A stretch of 42,926 nucleotides of DNA. Origin: Methanomassiliicoccaceae archaeon UBA472 (GTDB taxonomy: Archaea; Thermoplasmatota; Thermoplasmata; Methanomassiliicoccales; UBA472). The notes beneath the pieces are model-generated. The model worked only from the letters and a program-made list of their open reading frames with translations, did not search any database and was not told the origin of the DNA. This document shows positions 23,265 to 30,843 of the stretch, one piece after another. The stretch covers positions 39,948-82,873 of the forward strand of contig DAML01000014.1 in the NCBI GenBank assembly GCA_002497075.1. The letters are read 5' to 3'. A program made the position numbers and the translations under genes. Position 1 is the first letter of the stretch. Every line of letters begins with the position of its first letter.

Positions 23265-23524
23265 AGCCCAGGATAGGCGTTGCAGGAAAGCCCGACCTCG
23301 GGGTCGTAGATCATGTCCGAGGTCACCCTTCTGATGTACCTCGCCTGGACCCGGGATATGTATAGCTTGTTCTCCCCGATCTCGATGACGATATCGGTGG
23401 ACTTGGGGGACTTCAACGCCACCGGGAGCATTACCGGCCCGGAACAGGAGGTGCAGATGCGATAGTCCTGCTTGTTCTGAGTAACGAAATCGATAACTCC
23501 TTGCTCCACAGGTATCTGTGACAT
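23261..23524 (-). CDS. 87-residue protein with CxxC motif, unknown function
   Basis: This small protein has one CTSC motif (YRICTSCSGPVMLPV) in its first third, then an all-beta-like basic segment (DIVIEIGENKLYISRVQARYIRRVTS) and a final NAYPGL. I recognise no family. It is convergent with the ThiI-like gene, whose sulfur chemistry it might share, and divergent from nob1 through a single TATA-like site. Its ATG lies about 28 nt from that site, so the mRNA is probably leaderless. Confidence 0.7.
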   Translation of the reverse strand: MSQIPVEQGVIDFVTQNKQDYRICTSCSGPVMLPVALKSPKSTDIVIEIGENKLYISRVQARYIRRVTSDMIYDPEVGLSCNAYPGL

Positions 23525-23546
23525 CGAGCCTCGTTTATCAAGATCC

Positions 23547-23556
23547 GGTATTTAAG
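23547..23556. promoter_or_regulatory. Possible shared TATA box of divergent genes
   Basis: ggtatttaag lies between the CxxC gene and nob1. Read on the minus strand it is 28 nt from the CxxC gene's ATG, and read on the plus strand it is placed for a short-leader nob1 mRNA starting near 23577. Confidence 0.4.
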
Positions 23557-23595
23557 GTCCACGCCAAAAGGACCGACCTCCGTAAAGTTATCAAG

Positions 23596-24081
23596 ATGTT
23601 CGACGTTAACCAGTTCGTGAAGGTCGTTCTTGACACGTCAGCCCTCTTCGGGTTGGAGCAGGTCCCCCCGGACTGGGAAGCTTACGTCACGGAAGGAGTG
23701 CTGGCCGAGCTTGAAAAATATAATGACCGCCGGTCGGAGAACCTCCTGCACACGATCAAAGTTTCCCAAGCTACGTCAGGTTCGCTCTCCAAGGTGAGGG
23801 AGGCCGCCAAGGGCACCGGGGACGTTTCGCGTCTTTCTAAAACGGACACGGAAGTACTGGCCCTCGCTCTCGAGCTAAAGGCCGCAGTGGCCACGGACGA
23901 CTATTCGATACAGAACCTGGCTTCCGTGCTAGGCATCGAGTTCATGCCCATGAGCATGAAGGGGATAACCAAGGTGGTGCGTTGGAACTACCTCTGCACC
24001 GGTTGCGGTAAGGTGTTCAAGGAGCCGCAACCGGATTGTCCGGTCTGCGGATCTCCCCTGCGCACGACTCGCCGAATATGA
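23596..24081 (+). CDS. nob1: rRNA maturation endonuclease Nob1
   Basis: This 161-residue enzyme cleaves the 3' end of 16S rRNA during ribosome maturation. The PIN domain starts VVLDTSALFG (Asp near residue 13), with EGVLAELEKYNDRRSENLL, KTDTEVLALALEL and ATDDYSIQNLASVLG as the other acidic blocks. The zinc ribbon CTGCGKVFKEPQPDCPVCG follows at about 136-154. The ATG at 23596 is preferred because the upstream frame would contain the TATA box. Length fits archaeal Nob1. Confidence 0.93.
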   Translation: MFDVNQFVKVVLDTSALFGLEQVPPDWEAYVTEGVLAELEKYNDRRSENLLHTIKVSQATSGSLSKVREAAKGTGDVSRLSKTDTEVLALALELKAAVATDDYSIQNLASVLGIEFMPMSMKGITKVVRWNYLCTGCGKVFKEPQPDCPVCGSPLRTTRRI

Positions 24082-24888
24082 TCAGTTCTTCCCGCCCAGC
24101 TCCTCGCTGCGCTTGGCCCCGGCCTCCACGGCGTCGATGAACGCGCCGCGAACGCCAGCTTCCTCAAGGACGCGAAGGCCTTCGATGGTCGTTCCGCCCG
24201 GGGACGCCACCATGTCCTTCAGCTCGCCAGGATGTTTCTTCGTTTCCAGGTAGGTCTTTCCGGCGCCGATGACGGTCTGAGCCGCCAACTGTAAGGCCAC
24301 GTCCCTGGGTAGCCCTGCGAGGACGCCTCCGTCGGCCATGGCCTCGATCACCAGGTAAACGTAAGCGGGACCGCTTCCGCTGAGGCCGGTGACGGCGTCG
24401 AGCAGCTTCTCGTCGAGAGCGAAGGCCACTCCCACCGAGTTCAGTATGCTCTGCACCGTTTCCTTGTCCTCCTTCTTTGCCGAGCGGCCCAGGGCGAACC
24501 CGGAGGCGGACGCTCCAACGAAGCAAGGCTGGTTGGGCATGACCCTGACCACGCGCACTCCCCAGTTCAGATGAGATTCCATGAAGGCGATCTTGACCCC
24601 GGCAGCTATGGATATTAGAAGATGGTTGCCGCTGAGGTACGGCTTCAGCTCGTCCAGGACCGGGCCGACGTGATGAGGTTTGACAGCCAATATGACCACG
24701 TCCGACGACCGCACGACCTCGATGTTGTCGGACACGGTCTGAACGCCGAGAGTGTTGGTTATGTAGTCCCTCCTCTCCGGCACGATCTCGCTGGCGATCA
24801 AGTCCTCTGTCTTGGCCAGTCCACCCGATATTATGCCCTTCATCATGGCCTCGGCCATGTTGCCCGCGCCTACGAATCCGATCCTCAT
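24082..24888 (-). CDS. proC: Pyrroline-5-carboxylate reductase
   Basis: This 268-residue enzyme makes proline from pyrroline-5-carboxylate with NAD(P)H. The Rossmann motif GFVGAGNMAEAMM is at residues 4-16, followed by VILAVKPHHVGPVLDEL and VVRVMPNQPC. The C-terminal block LSGSGPAYVYLVIEAMADGGVLAGLPRDVAL and the end-motif LKDMVASPGGTTIEGLRVLEE are family signatures. The start is ATG 24886-24888 with gggtg upstream; the longer frame adds ten atypical residues. Confidence 0.95.
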   Translation of the reverse strand: MRIGFVGAGNMAEAMMKGIISGGLAKTEDLIASEIVPERRDYITNTLGVQTVSDNIEVVRSSDVVILAVKPHHVGPVLDELKPYLSGNHLLISIAAGVKIAFMESHLNWGVRVVRVMPNQPCFVGASASGFALGRSAKKEDKETVQSILNSVGVAFALDEKLLDAVTGLSGSGPAYVYLVIEAMADGGVLAGLPRDVALQLAAQTVIGAGKTYLETKKHPGELKDMVASPGGTTIEGLRVLEEAGVRGAFIDAVEAGAKRSEELGGKN

Positions 24889-24931
24889 GATAACACCCGT
24901 GATTGGATGACCTTCCATCGATAACTTCGTA

Positions 24932-25468
24932 TTAATCCGATTTGGTCCTCTGCCCCTTCAACGCCCTGAGCAGCTCGCGCATGAACGCCGGCAGATCGTC
25001 TGGCTTGCGTGAAGTTATAAGGTTACCATCGACCACCACCTCTTGGTTTATGTAGCGAGCCCCAGCGTTGATGAGGTCCACCTCTATGGAGTGGAAGGAG
25101 GTCACCTTCCTCCCCCGAACAACGTTGGCCGAGGCGAGCAGAGATCCGCCATGGCATATGGAGGCTATGATCAATCCTCCATCGAAGGCCCCACGCACCA
25201 GCTCCACAACTGAATCGTGCCTTCTGAGCCGGTCCGGGGCCCATCCACCCGGGATGACCACGCCCAGGAGGTCACGAACGTCCGCCTTGTCCGCGGACAA
25301 TGCCACCTTCGCCTCGTAACCCCGCTTTCCACGGTACGTACCTACATTGGGGCCGATCAGCACCGGCTCATAACCAGCCTCGATCAATCGGAAATATGGG
25401 TACCAAAGCTCCAGGTCCTCGTAATCGTCCTCGACCAGGACCGCGACATTCCTCCGCTCCTCCGGCAT
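24932..25468 (-). CDS. DJ-1/PfpI-family protein
   Basis: This 178-residue protein belongs to the DJ-1/PfpI superfamily. The nucleophile elbow is IIASICHGGSLLASA with Cys near residue 105, and EDDYEDLELWYPYFRLIEAG carries the conserved acidic residue. Relatives act as proteases, glyoxalases or deglycases, so the reaction is not settled. ATATTAATAT at 25491-25500 lies 27 nt before the start, so the mRNA is likely leaderless. It is upstream of proC on the same strand but separated by 43 nt. Confidence 0.88.
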   Translation of the reverse strand: MPEERRNVAVLVEDDYEDLELWYPYFRLIEAGYEPVLIGPNVGTYRGKRGYEAKVALSADKADVRDLLGVVIPGGWAPDRLRRHDSVVELVRGAFDGGLIIASICHGGSLLASANVVRGRKVTSFHSIEVDLINAGARYINQEVVVDGNLITSRKPDDLPAFMRELLRALKGQRTKSD

Positions 25469-25490
25469 GATAATAACATTCGGCTCTAGA

Positions 25491-25500
25491 ATATTAATAT
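25491..25500 (-). promoter_or_regulatory. TATA box of the PfpI gene
   Basis: ATATTAATAT is a palindromic TATA element centred about 27 nt from the ATG at 25468. Confidence 0.5.
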
Positions 25501-25620
25501 CTCATTCTGCTCGAAAGGGGGTTAAAAAGGTCAAATATTTTTTATTATCATAAAATCAAAATATAACTATCTGGTCATACCTAAAAAATCTTCACAATCG
25601 ACCCCCTAGAAATGTTTAAA

Positions 25621-25631
25621 GTTTAAATAAA
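25621..25631 (+). promoter_or_regulatory. Promoter of the fpo operon
   Basis: gtttaaataaa is centred about 26 nt before the fpoA ATG at 25652, so the long operon mRNA is probably leaderless. A related gtttaaag immediately precedes it. The preceding 60 nt are very AT-rich (25525-25575). Confidence 0.6.
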
Positions 25632-25651
25632 GGAAGCATTATCCCCCTACA

Positions 25652-26011
25652 ATGCTCGTAGACGACTATTTCCCGGTAGCAATGTTTGCTCTGGTGGCTT
25701 TACTTGTCCCCGCCATCGCCATAATCATGGGGAAGCTATTCAGGCCGACGAAGCGCGCTGAGATGAGAGACACAACCTACGAGTGCGGTGAGAGGCCCAT
25801 CGGAGTGGCCCAAATTCAATTCCATGTTCAATTCTATATTTACGCCATCATCTTCGTTGCCTTCGATATCCTTACGGTTTTTCTTATCGTCTGGGCCATG
25901 GCGTTTGAAGGACTCTCCGACATCGCAAACATTGCGGCGATAACGTTCCTCGTCATCCTGCTCGCTGGAGTCTATTATTCTTTGAAGAAGGAGAGGATAT
26001 TGTGGATATAG
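25652..26011 (+). CDS. fpoA: Fpo-like complex subunit A
   Basis: This 119-residue protein is the NuoA/Nqo7 homologue, a three-helix membrane subunit near the quinone or methanophenazine cavity. Helices begin at MFALVALLVPAIAIIMGKLF, FYIYAIIFVAFDILTVFLIVWAM and IANIAAITFLVILLAGVYYS. The loop YECGERPIGVAQIQFHVQFY is the family signature. It starts the operon and overlaps fpoB by 10 nt. Confidence 0.95.
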   Translation: MLVDDYFPVAMFALVALLVPAIAIIMGKLFRPTKRAEMRDTTYECGERPIGVAQIQFHVQFYIYAIIFVAFDILTVFLIVWAMAFEGLSDIANIAAITFLVILLAGVYYSLKKERILWI

Positions 26012-26565
26012 ACCTGTCATTCAACGCCATGACCATGACCGCCAAGCAGTTTGGCGAGATGACCAAGACCATGATGCGGGAGACAATGGTAGCCACTGGT
26101 GGCAAGAAGGTGATCGACAAGATCACCGCCCCTATCTGGTCCTGGGGTCAAAGAAACTCCGTATATCCATTGCACTTCGGTATCGCCTGCTGCGCCCTGG
26201 AGATGGCCGCCGCCGGCGGTCCCCGCTATGATGCCGAACGTCTCGGCATCGTTTTCAGATCTTCTCCGAGGCAGTCGGACGTGCTGCTTCTGAACGGCTG
26301 GATCTCCGCCAAGCTCCGACCTTCTCTGAAGGCATTGTACGAGCAGATGCCTTCCCCCAAGTGGGTCATAGCCATGGGCGAATGCACCATATCCGGCGGT
26401 CCGTGGTATGACGCGTACAATGTCATACAGGGCGCGGACACCTTCATTCCCGTGGACGTCTACATCCCTGGATGCCCTTCCCGCCCCGAGGCCATGATAC
26501 AAGCCTTCAACATGCTGAACCGAAAATTGACCGCCGAGAACCGCGGCAGCTTCCTGGACGATTGA
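26002..26565 (+). CDS. fpoB: Fpo-like complex subunit B
   Basis: This 187-residue protein is the NuoB/PSST homologue that holds the terminal [4Fe-4S] cluster N2. The ligands appear in HFGIACCALEMAAAGG (adjacent cysteines near 54-55), in MGECTISGG and in YIPGCPSRPEAM. The GTG start at 26002 follows ggag and overlaps fpoA. The ligand set is complete, so the protein should pass electrons to the membrane-soluble carrier. Confidence 0.96.
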   Translation: MDIDLSFNAMTMTAKQFGEMTKTMMRETMVATGGKKVIDKITAPIWSWGQRNSVYPLHFGIACCALEMAAAGGPRYDAERLGIVFRSSPRQSDVLLLNGWISAKLRPSLKALYEQMPSPKWVIAMGECTISGGPWYDAYNVIQGADTFIPVDVYIPGCPSRPEAMIQAFNMLNRKLTAENRGSFLDD

Positions 26566-26574
26566 GGTGTGAAG

Positions 26575-27051
26575 ATGAGCCAAGTCATAGTTTACGATAC
26601 CCCCGACCGGTCCGTGGAAGACATTGCCAGAGATCTGAAGTCAAAGTTTCCCGCCGTGGATGTGCTCAAGGCCGCCCCTAAGAGGCTGCATGTACAGGTC
26701 CCGCGCGACATATCGTTTGAAGTATGCAAGTTCATGAAGGAGGGTCTCAGCTTCGAGCACTGCTCCTGCGTGACCACCGTCGACTACATAGATCACTTCA
26801 CCGTGGTGTTTCACATATCATCGTGGACAAACCACATTCTGTCCGAGGTGCTGGTCGACCTGCCCAGGGACGATCCCACCGTGGACTCCATAACCCCCCT
26901 GTGGGGCGGGGCCAACTGGCACGAGAGGGAGGCTTACGATCTCATGGGGATCGTTTTCAAGGGCCACCCTGACCTGCGCCGAATAATGATGCCTGAGGAG
27001 TTCAAGTTCCACCCGCTGAGAAAAGACTTCATCGTTGGAAGGAGGGTCTGA
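26575..27051 (+). CDS. fpoC: Fpo-like complex subunit C
   Basis: This 158-residue protein is the NuoC homologue (30-kDa subunit), a structural part of the peripheral arm. The signature is WHEREAYDLMGIVFKGHPDLRRIMMPEEF (about residues 110-138). ATG 26575 has gaggtg five bases upstream; an in-frame GTG two codons earlier is less likely. It follows fpoB by 9 nt. Confidence 0.95.
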   Translation: MSQVIVYDTPDRSVEDIARDLKSKFPAVDVLKAAPKRLHVQVPRDISFEVCKFMKEGLSFEHCSCVTTVDYIDHFTVVFHISSWTNHILSEVLVDLPRDDPTVDSITPLWGGANWHEREAYDLMGIVFKGHPDLRRIMMPEEFKFHPLRKDFIVGRRV

Positions 27052-27052
27052 A

Positions 27053-28141
27053 ATGTCATCCGATGAGATGTGGATCAACATGGGTCCCCAGCACCCCTTC
27101 AACCACGGTCTGTGGAACCTCAGGGTAAAGCTGAAGGGAGAGACCATCACCCAGGCCGAGCCGATCATCGGCTACCTGCACCGCGGCTGGGAAAAGATGG
27201 TGGAGAACCGCACCTATTCACAGATAGTTCCGCTGGCCGACCGTCTCTGCTACGGGTCGTCCTTGTCATGGAACCATCTTTATTGCCTCACCGCCGAGAA
27301 GCTCTACGGCATCGAGGCCCCGGACCGCGCCAAGTACATACGCGTGGCGGTCCTTGAACTGCAGCGCATAACCTCTCACCTGACCTGGCTCATGGCCGTC
27401 GGTACCGACCTCGGCAGCTACACCATCATGACCTGGTCGATCAGGGAAAGGGAGCTTTTCCTGGACCTGCTATGCAAGCTCAGCGGCGCGCGCATGACCT
27501 ACAACTACTGCCGTATCGGCGGGGTCAGGAACGATTATCCTGAGAATTACGAGCGCGATGTCCTGCGCGTCCTGGACGAGTTCGAGAAGCGCCTGCGCGA
27601 CCTCGAATCGCTGATGGACGAGAACGAACCGTTCCTGATGAGGACGGTCGGGATAAGCAAGATGGACGGCAAGACCGCCATGAACCTAGGCCTCACCGGT
27701 CCGATCATGAGGGCCAGCGGGGTGGACATGGACCTCCGCAAGCTGGACCCCTACGAGGTCTACGCGGACATGAAGTTCGAGGTCTGCACGCACACCGACG
27801 GCGATGTTTACGCCCGGTACCGCGTGCGCATGGACGAGATGCGTGAGAGCATGAAGATCGTCCGCCAGGCGTTATCCGAAACGCCCGCCGGCCCCATCCG
27901 GGTCAAGGTGCCCAGGTGCCCGCCGAAGGGAAATGTCGTCTGCCATGTGGAGGACCCCCGCGGGGAGTCGCTGATGTATATGGTCAGCGACGGATCGGAG
28001 AAGCCTTACCGCCTCAAGGTGAGGTCCCCGAACTTCGTGAACCTGTCCGCATCGCCGCCGATGCTGGTCGGTTTCAAGATATCTGACGTACCGGCGATCA
28101 TGGGCGTCATGGACATGTGCATAGGAGAAACGGACAGGTGA
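27053..28141 (+). CDS. fpoD: Fpo-like complex subunit D
   Basis: This 362-residue protein is the NuoD/49-kDa homologue related to NiFe-hydrogenase large subunits. WINMGPQHPFNHG and EPIIGYLHRGWEKM at the N terminus form part of the electron-acceptor cavity. The nickel-ligand cysteines of hydrogenases are absent, as in NADH and F420H2 dehydrogenases. The ATG at 27053 follows gaaggaggg. Confidence 0.96.
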   Translation: MSSDEMWINMGPQHPFNHGLWNLRVKLKGETITQAEPIIGYLHRGWEKMVENRTYSQIVPLADRLCYGSSLSWNHLYCLTAEKLYGIEAPDRAKYIRVAVLELQRITSHLTWLMAVGTDLGSYTIMTWSIRERELFLDLLCKLSGARMTYNYCRIGGVRNDYPENYERDVLRVLDEFEKRLRDLESLMDENEPFLMRTVGISKMDGKTAMNLGLTGPIMRASGVDMDLRKLDPYEVYADMKFEVCTHTDGDVYARYRVRMDEMRESMKIVRQALSETPAGPIRVKVPRCPPKGNVVCHVEDPRGESLMYMVSDGSEKPYRLKVRSPNFVNLSASPPMLVGFKISDVPAIMGVMDMCIGETDR

Positions 28142-28145
28142 TCAG

Positions 28146-29231
28146 ATGTCGAACCTCTATATTGAACTGACCAACTTCACCGAGTGGCTGCTGGGACTGG
28201 TCGCCTCGATCCTTGATTGGACCAAGCTGGGATTCCTCAGCGACTTCGGGGAATGGCTGCAGACCGCACCGGTGGTCGACTTCGTTTCCACTTTGCTCGT
28301 GGTCGCAATATTCCTTATCACGGCCATGATGTTCGGGCTGTGCTTCATATGGCAGGAACGAAAGTTCCTGGGAAGGTTCATGGACCGCCGCGGTACCCAG
28401 GTCGGGTTCCTCGGTTTCTTCCAGAACTTCGCCGACGGTATCAAGGTCATCCTGAAGGAGCACATCGTGCCCAAGGACTCCGACCATCGGCTGTTCGAAC
28501 TGGCCATTTTCGCGTACCTGGCCTCTACGTTCATGCTGTTCGGATGCATACCGTTCTCTGACAACTTCTACGTGATAAACGTAAACCTGGCCGTGCTGCT
28601 GGGTGTAGCTATCTTCGCCTTCGGGCCGTTCAGCATCCTGATCGGCGGATGGTCCTCCAACAACAAGTTCACCTTGATCGGTGGTATGAGGGCCGCCGCG
28701 CAACTGATCGCCCTGGAGATACCGCTCCTGCTGTGCATCGTCTCCGTGGTCGTCATGACCGGGGACCTGTCCTTCGTGGGCATCGTCGCCTGGCAGGAGC
28801 AGAACATTTGGCTCATTGTCCCGTTGTGCATTGGCGCATTGACCTTCTTCATAGCCGCCATCGGGGAGTCCGAGCGCATTCCGTTCGACCTTCCCGAAGC
28901 CGAGGCGGAACTCGTCGAAGGATGGGCCACTGAGTACGGTGATGTGCGATGGGGATTGCAGATGGCTTCCGATTACTTCCGGGCGTACATCCTTAGCGGG
29001 CTGTTCACCATGCTCTTCCTGGGAGGATGGGCCGGTCCGGAGTTCATCTGGGCGGAGGCCTGGTACCTGGCCAAGACTTTCATCGTGTTCTTCTTCTTCA
29101 TATGGGTCCGGGCGGCCACCGTGAGGATCAGGACCGATCAGATACTGAAGATGGGATGGAGGAGGCTCCTTCCCATGGCCGTGATCAACCTGTTGATCGC
29201 TGTGGCCCTTAAGGTCGCGGGGGTGTTCTGA
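28146..29231 (+). CDS. fpoH: Fpo-like complex subunit H
   Basis: This 361-residue membrane protein is the NuoH/ND1 homologue joining the peripheral arm to the membrane arm. ICFIWQERKFLGRFMDRRGTQVGFLG-like sequence (about 70-100), the ESERIPFDLPEAEAELVEGWATEYGDVRWG loop with its acidic residues (about 239-268) and roughly eight helices are diagnostic. It overlaps fpoI by one base. Confidence 0.96.
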   Translation: MSNLYIELTNFTEWLLGLVASILDWTKLGFLSDFGEWLQTAPVVDFVSTLLVVAIFLITAMMFGLCFIWQERKFLGRFMDRRGTQVGFLGFFQNFADGIKVILKEHIVPKDSDHRLFELAIFAYLASTFMLFGCIPFSDNFYVINVNLAVLLGVAIFAFGPFSILIGGWSSNNKFTLIGGMRAAAQLIALEIPLLLCIVSVVVMTGDLSFVGIVAWQEQNIWLIVPLCIGALTFFIAAIGESERIPFDLPEAEAELVEGWATEYGDVRWGLQMASDYFRAYILSGLFTMLFLGGWAGPEFIWAEAWYLAKTFIVFFFFIWVRAATVRIRTDQILKMGWRRLLPMAVINLLIAVALKVAGVF

Positions 29232-29986
29232 TGAGGATCGAGGAAAGGAGATACACTAAGGCCGATCACTTCCGAGCCACCGGTTACATACTGAAGACCA
29301 TGCAGGTCACCTTCAAGGGCGCGATACGCGCCACCAAGCACAGGCCCTGCACCATATTGTACCCGTGGGAGAAGTTGCTTTATCCAGACAACTACCGCGG
29401 ACGCCCTGGTATAGTCCTCGAAAGGTGCATAGGCTGCGGCCGCTGCGCCAAAGAGTGCCCGAACCAGTGCATAGAGATGATCGATTTCCAGGATGCTGAG
29501 AAGGGCAAGGTCAAGCGCCCGCAGGTGAACGTAGGACGCTGCATGATGTGCGGCAACTGCGCCGAGGCGTGCCCGACCAACGCCATGATCGTCACCCCCG
29601 AGTTCGAGCTGGCCTCCTACAGCCGGGGCGGCCTGATATTCGACCCGGTCAAGCTGCAGCATCCCCACAAGCCCGGTTACGAGGTGAACTATGAGTTCGC
29701 TTTGCTATCCGAGATGAAATCCGGTGGGGAGGTCAAGACCTACGCCAAGAACGATACGACCGTCCACGACACCATCGTTCTGGACGGATCGAAGTGCATC
29801 TCCTGCTCGAGGTGCGCCAAGACCTGCCCGGCCGGCGCCATCGAGATGGCGGACACCGGTGAGGTCAACCCCAAGACCAAGAAGCCGATCAAGCAGCCCA
29901 AGTTCGACAACGCCAAGTGCGTCGTGTGCGAACAGTGCGTAGATGTCTGCCCAAAATCGTGCCTAAGTGTGAAGGAGGTGTTGTGA
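29231..29986 (+). CDS. fpoI: Fpo-like complex subunit I with an extra dicluster ferredoxin domain
   Basis: This 251-residue protein is about 100 residues longer than a usual FpoI/NuoI. Residues 1-150 are the normal subunit with CIGCGRCAKEC (66-76) and CMMCGNCAEAC (104-114). A C-terminal extension adds CISCSRCAKTC (189-199) and CVVCEQCVDVC (230-240), so four [4Fe-4S] clusters are predicted. In a complex with no FpoF, the added domain could be the electron entry point from ferredoxin or a contact with heterodisulfide reductase; this is inference. It shares one base with the fpoJ start (TGATG). Confidence 0.93.
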   Translation: MRIEERRYTKADHFRATGYILKTMQVTFKGAIRATKHRPCTILYPWEKLLYPDNYRGRPGIVLERCIGCGRCAKECPNQCIEMIDFQDAEKGKVKRPQVNVGRCMMCGNCAEACPTNAMIVTPEFELASYSRGGLIFDPVKLQHPHKPGYEVNYEFALLSEMKSGGEVKTYAKNDTTVHDTIVLDGSKCISCSRCAKTCPAGAIEMADTGEVNPKTKKPIKQPKFDNAKCVVCEQCVDVCPKSCLSVKEVL

Positions 29987-30297
29987 TGATTTTGGATGGA
30001 ACCACTCTGTTCTTCCTGATATTCGGCGCCCTGACCGTCGGATGCGCTGCCATGGTGGTAATCTCCAAGGAAATCGTGCGCAGCGTCGTCTGGTTGGCGG
30101 CGACCTTCGTGGGCGTCGGTATACTGTACATATTCCTGAACTCGGAATACCTGTTCCTGATCCAGTTACTGGTCTACGTGGGCGCCATCAACGTCCTGAT
30201 ACTGTTCGGTATAATGCTCACCAAGCGCCGGATGGTCGGGGGAGACGCCTGCGAGGAGTATGAACAGAGCATCGTTAAAAGGAGGCGGTCCAAATGA
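29986..30297 (+). CDS. fpoJ: Fpo-like complex subunit J, N-terminal part
   Basis: This 103-residue membrane protein corresponds to the first three helices of NuoJ/ND6 (LFFLIFGALTVGCAAMVVIS, VWLAATFVGVGILYIFLNSEYLFLIQLLVYVGAINVLILFGIMLT). The YVGAINVLILFGIML block is the conserved pi-bulge helix region. The rest of the subunit is encoded by the next ORF, as in some Methanosarcina fpo operons. It overlaps the next gene by 4 nt. The 29917 in-frame start is upstream of the fpoI stop and unlikely. Confidence 0.9.
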   Translation: MILDGTTLFFLIFGALTVGCAAMVVISKEIVRSVVWLAATFVGVGILYIFLNSEYLFLIQLLVYVGAINVLILFGIMLTKRRMVGGDACEEYEQSIVKRRRSK

Positions 30298-30542
30298 AGC
30301 GCGGCGATTCTACCCAGGCCATAGTGGCCAAGGTGCTGGTCGTCGGGCTCCTTCTGGAGCTCATGCTTTACTCCGTGTTCTCCATCGAATGGGGTGACAT
30401 CGGGGGCACCGTGCTCAAGACCGCCGAGATCGGAACGGCCATATTCATCGACTATGGTGCGGCCGTGCTGATGTTGGGCCTATTGCTTTTCTCCGTCATC
30501 ATCGGCGGAGTGTTCATCGCTCAGGAGGAGGATGACGAATGA
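30294..30542 (+). CDS. fpoJ2: Fpo-like complex subunit J, C-terminal part
   Basis: This 82-residue protein has two helices (IVAKVLVVGLLLELMLYSVFS and YGAAVLMLGLLLFSVIIGGVFIAQ) with an intervening loop (TAEIGTAIFIDYG) matching the C-terminal half of NuoJ. It is a split subunit, not a broken gene, because it has its own ATG overlapping the upstream stop and an intact frame. It overlaps fpoK by 4 nt. Confidence 0.85.
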   Translation: MKRGDSTQAIVAKVLVVGLLLELMLYSVFSIEWGDIGGTVLKTAEIGTAIFIDYGAAVLMLGLLLFSVIIGGVFIAQEEDDE

Positions 30543-30841
30543 TCCCGCTGGAGTTCGTGTTGACAATATCATCGGTCCTGTTCGTCATCGGGGCGGCCGG
30601 GGTCATACTGAAGAAGAACGCCATCATGGTGCTGATGTCCATCGAGCTCATGCTCAACGCGGCCAACATAAATCTGGTCGCGTTCTCCTCGTACTTCGGT
30701 GACGCCACCGGACAGGGTTTCGCCCTGTTCTCCATTGGCATCGCCGCGGCCGAGGTGACGATCGGACTCGCTATACTGCTGAACCTCAACAAGCTGAGGA
30801 AGACCGTGAACGTGGACGAAATTAACCTGCTGAGGTGGTAA
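30539..30841 (+). CDS. fpoK: Fpo-like complex subunit K
   Basis: This 100-residue protein is the NuoK/ND4L homologue with three helices. The second holds the conserved Glu in VLMSIELMLNAANINLVAF and the third a second Glu in GIAAAEVTIGLAILL, both part of the proton path. Length fits the family. Confidence 0.95.
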   Translation: MIPLEFVLTISSVLFVIGAAGVILKKNAIMVLMSIELMLNAANINLVAFSSYFGDATGQGFALFSIGIAAAEVTIGLAILLNLNKLRKTVNVDEINLLRW

Positions 30842-30843
30842 AG

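Noticed and set aside
29986..30542. fpoJ as a frameshifted pseudogene
   Set aside because: Each part has its own start overlapping the preceding stop, intact helices and correct composition; a split fpoJ is known in other methanogens.
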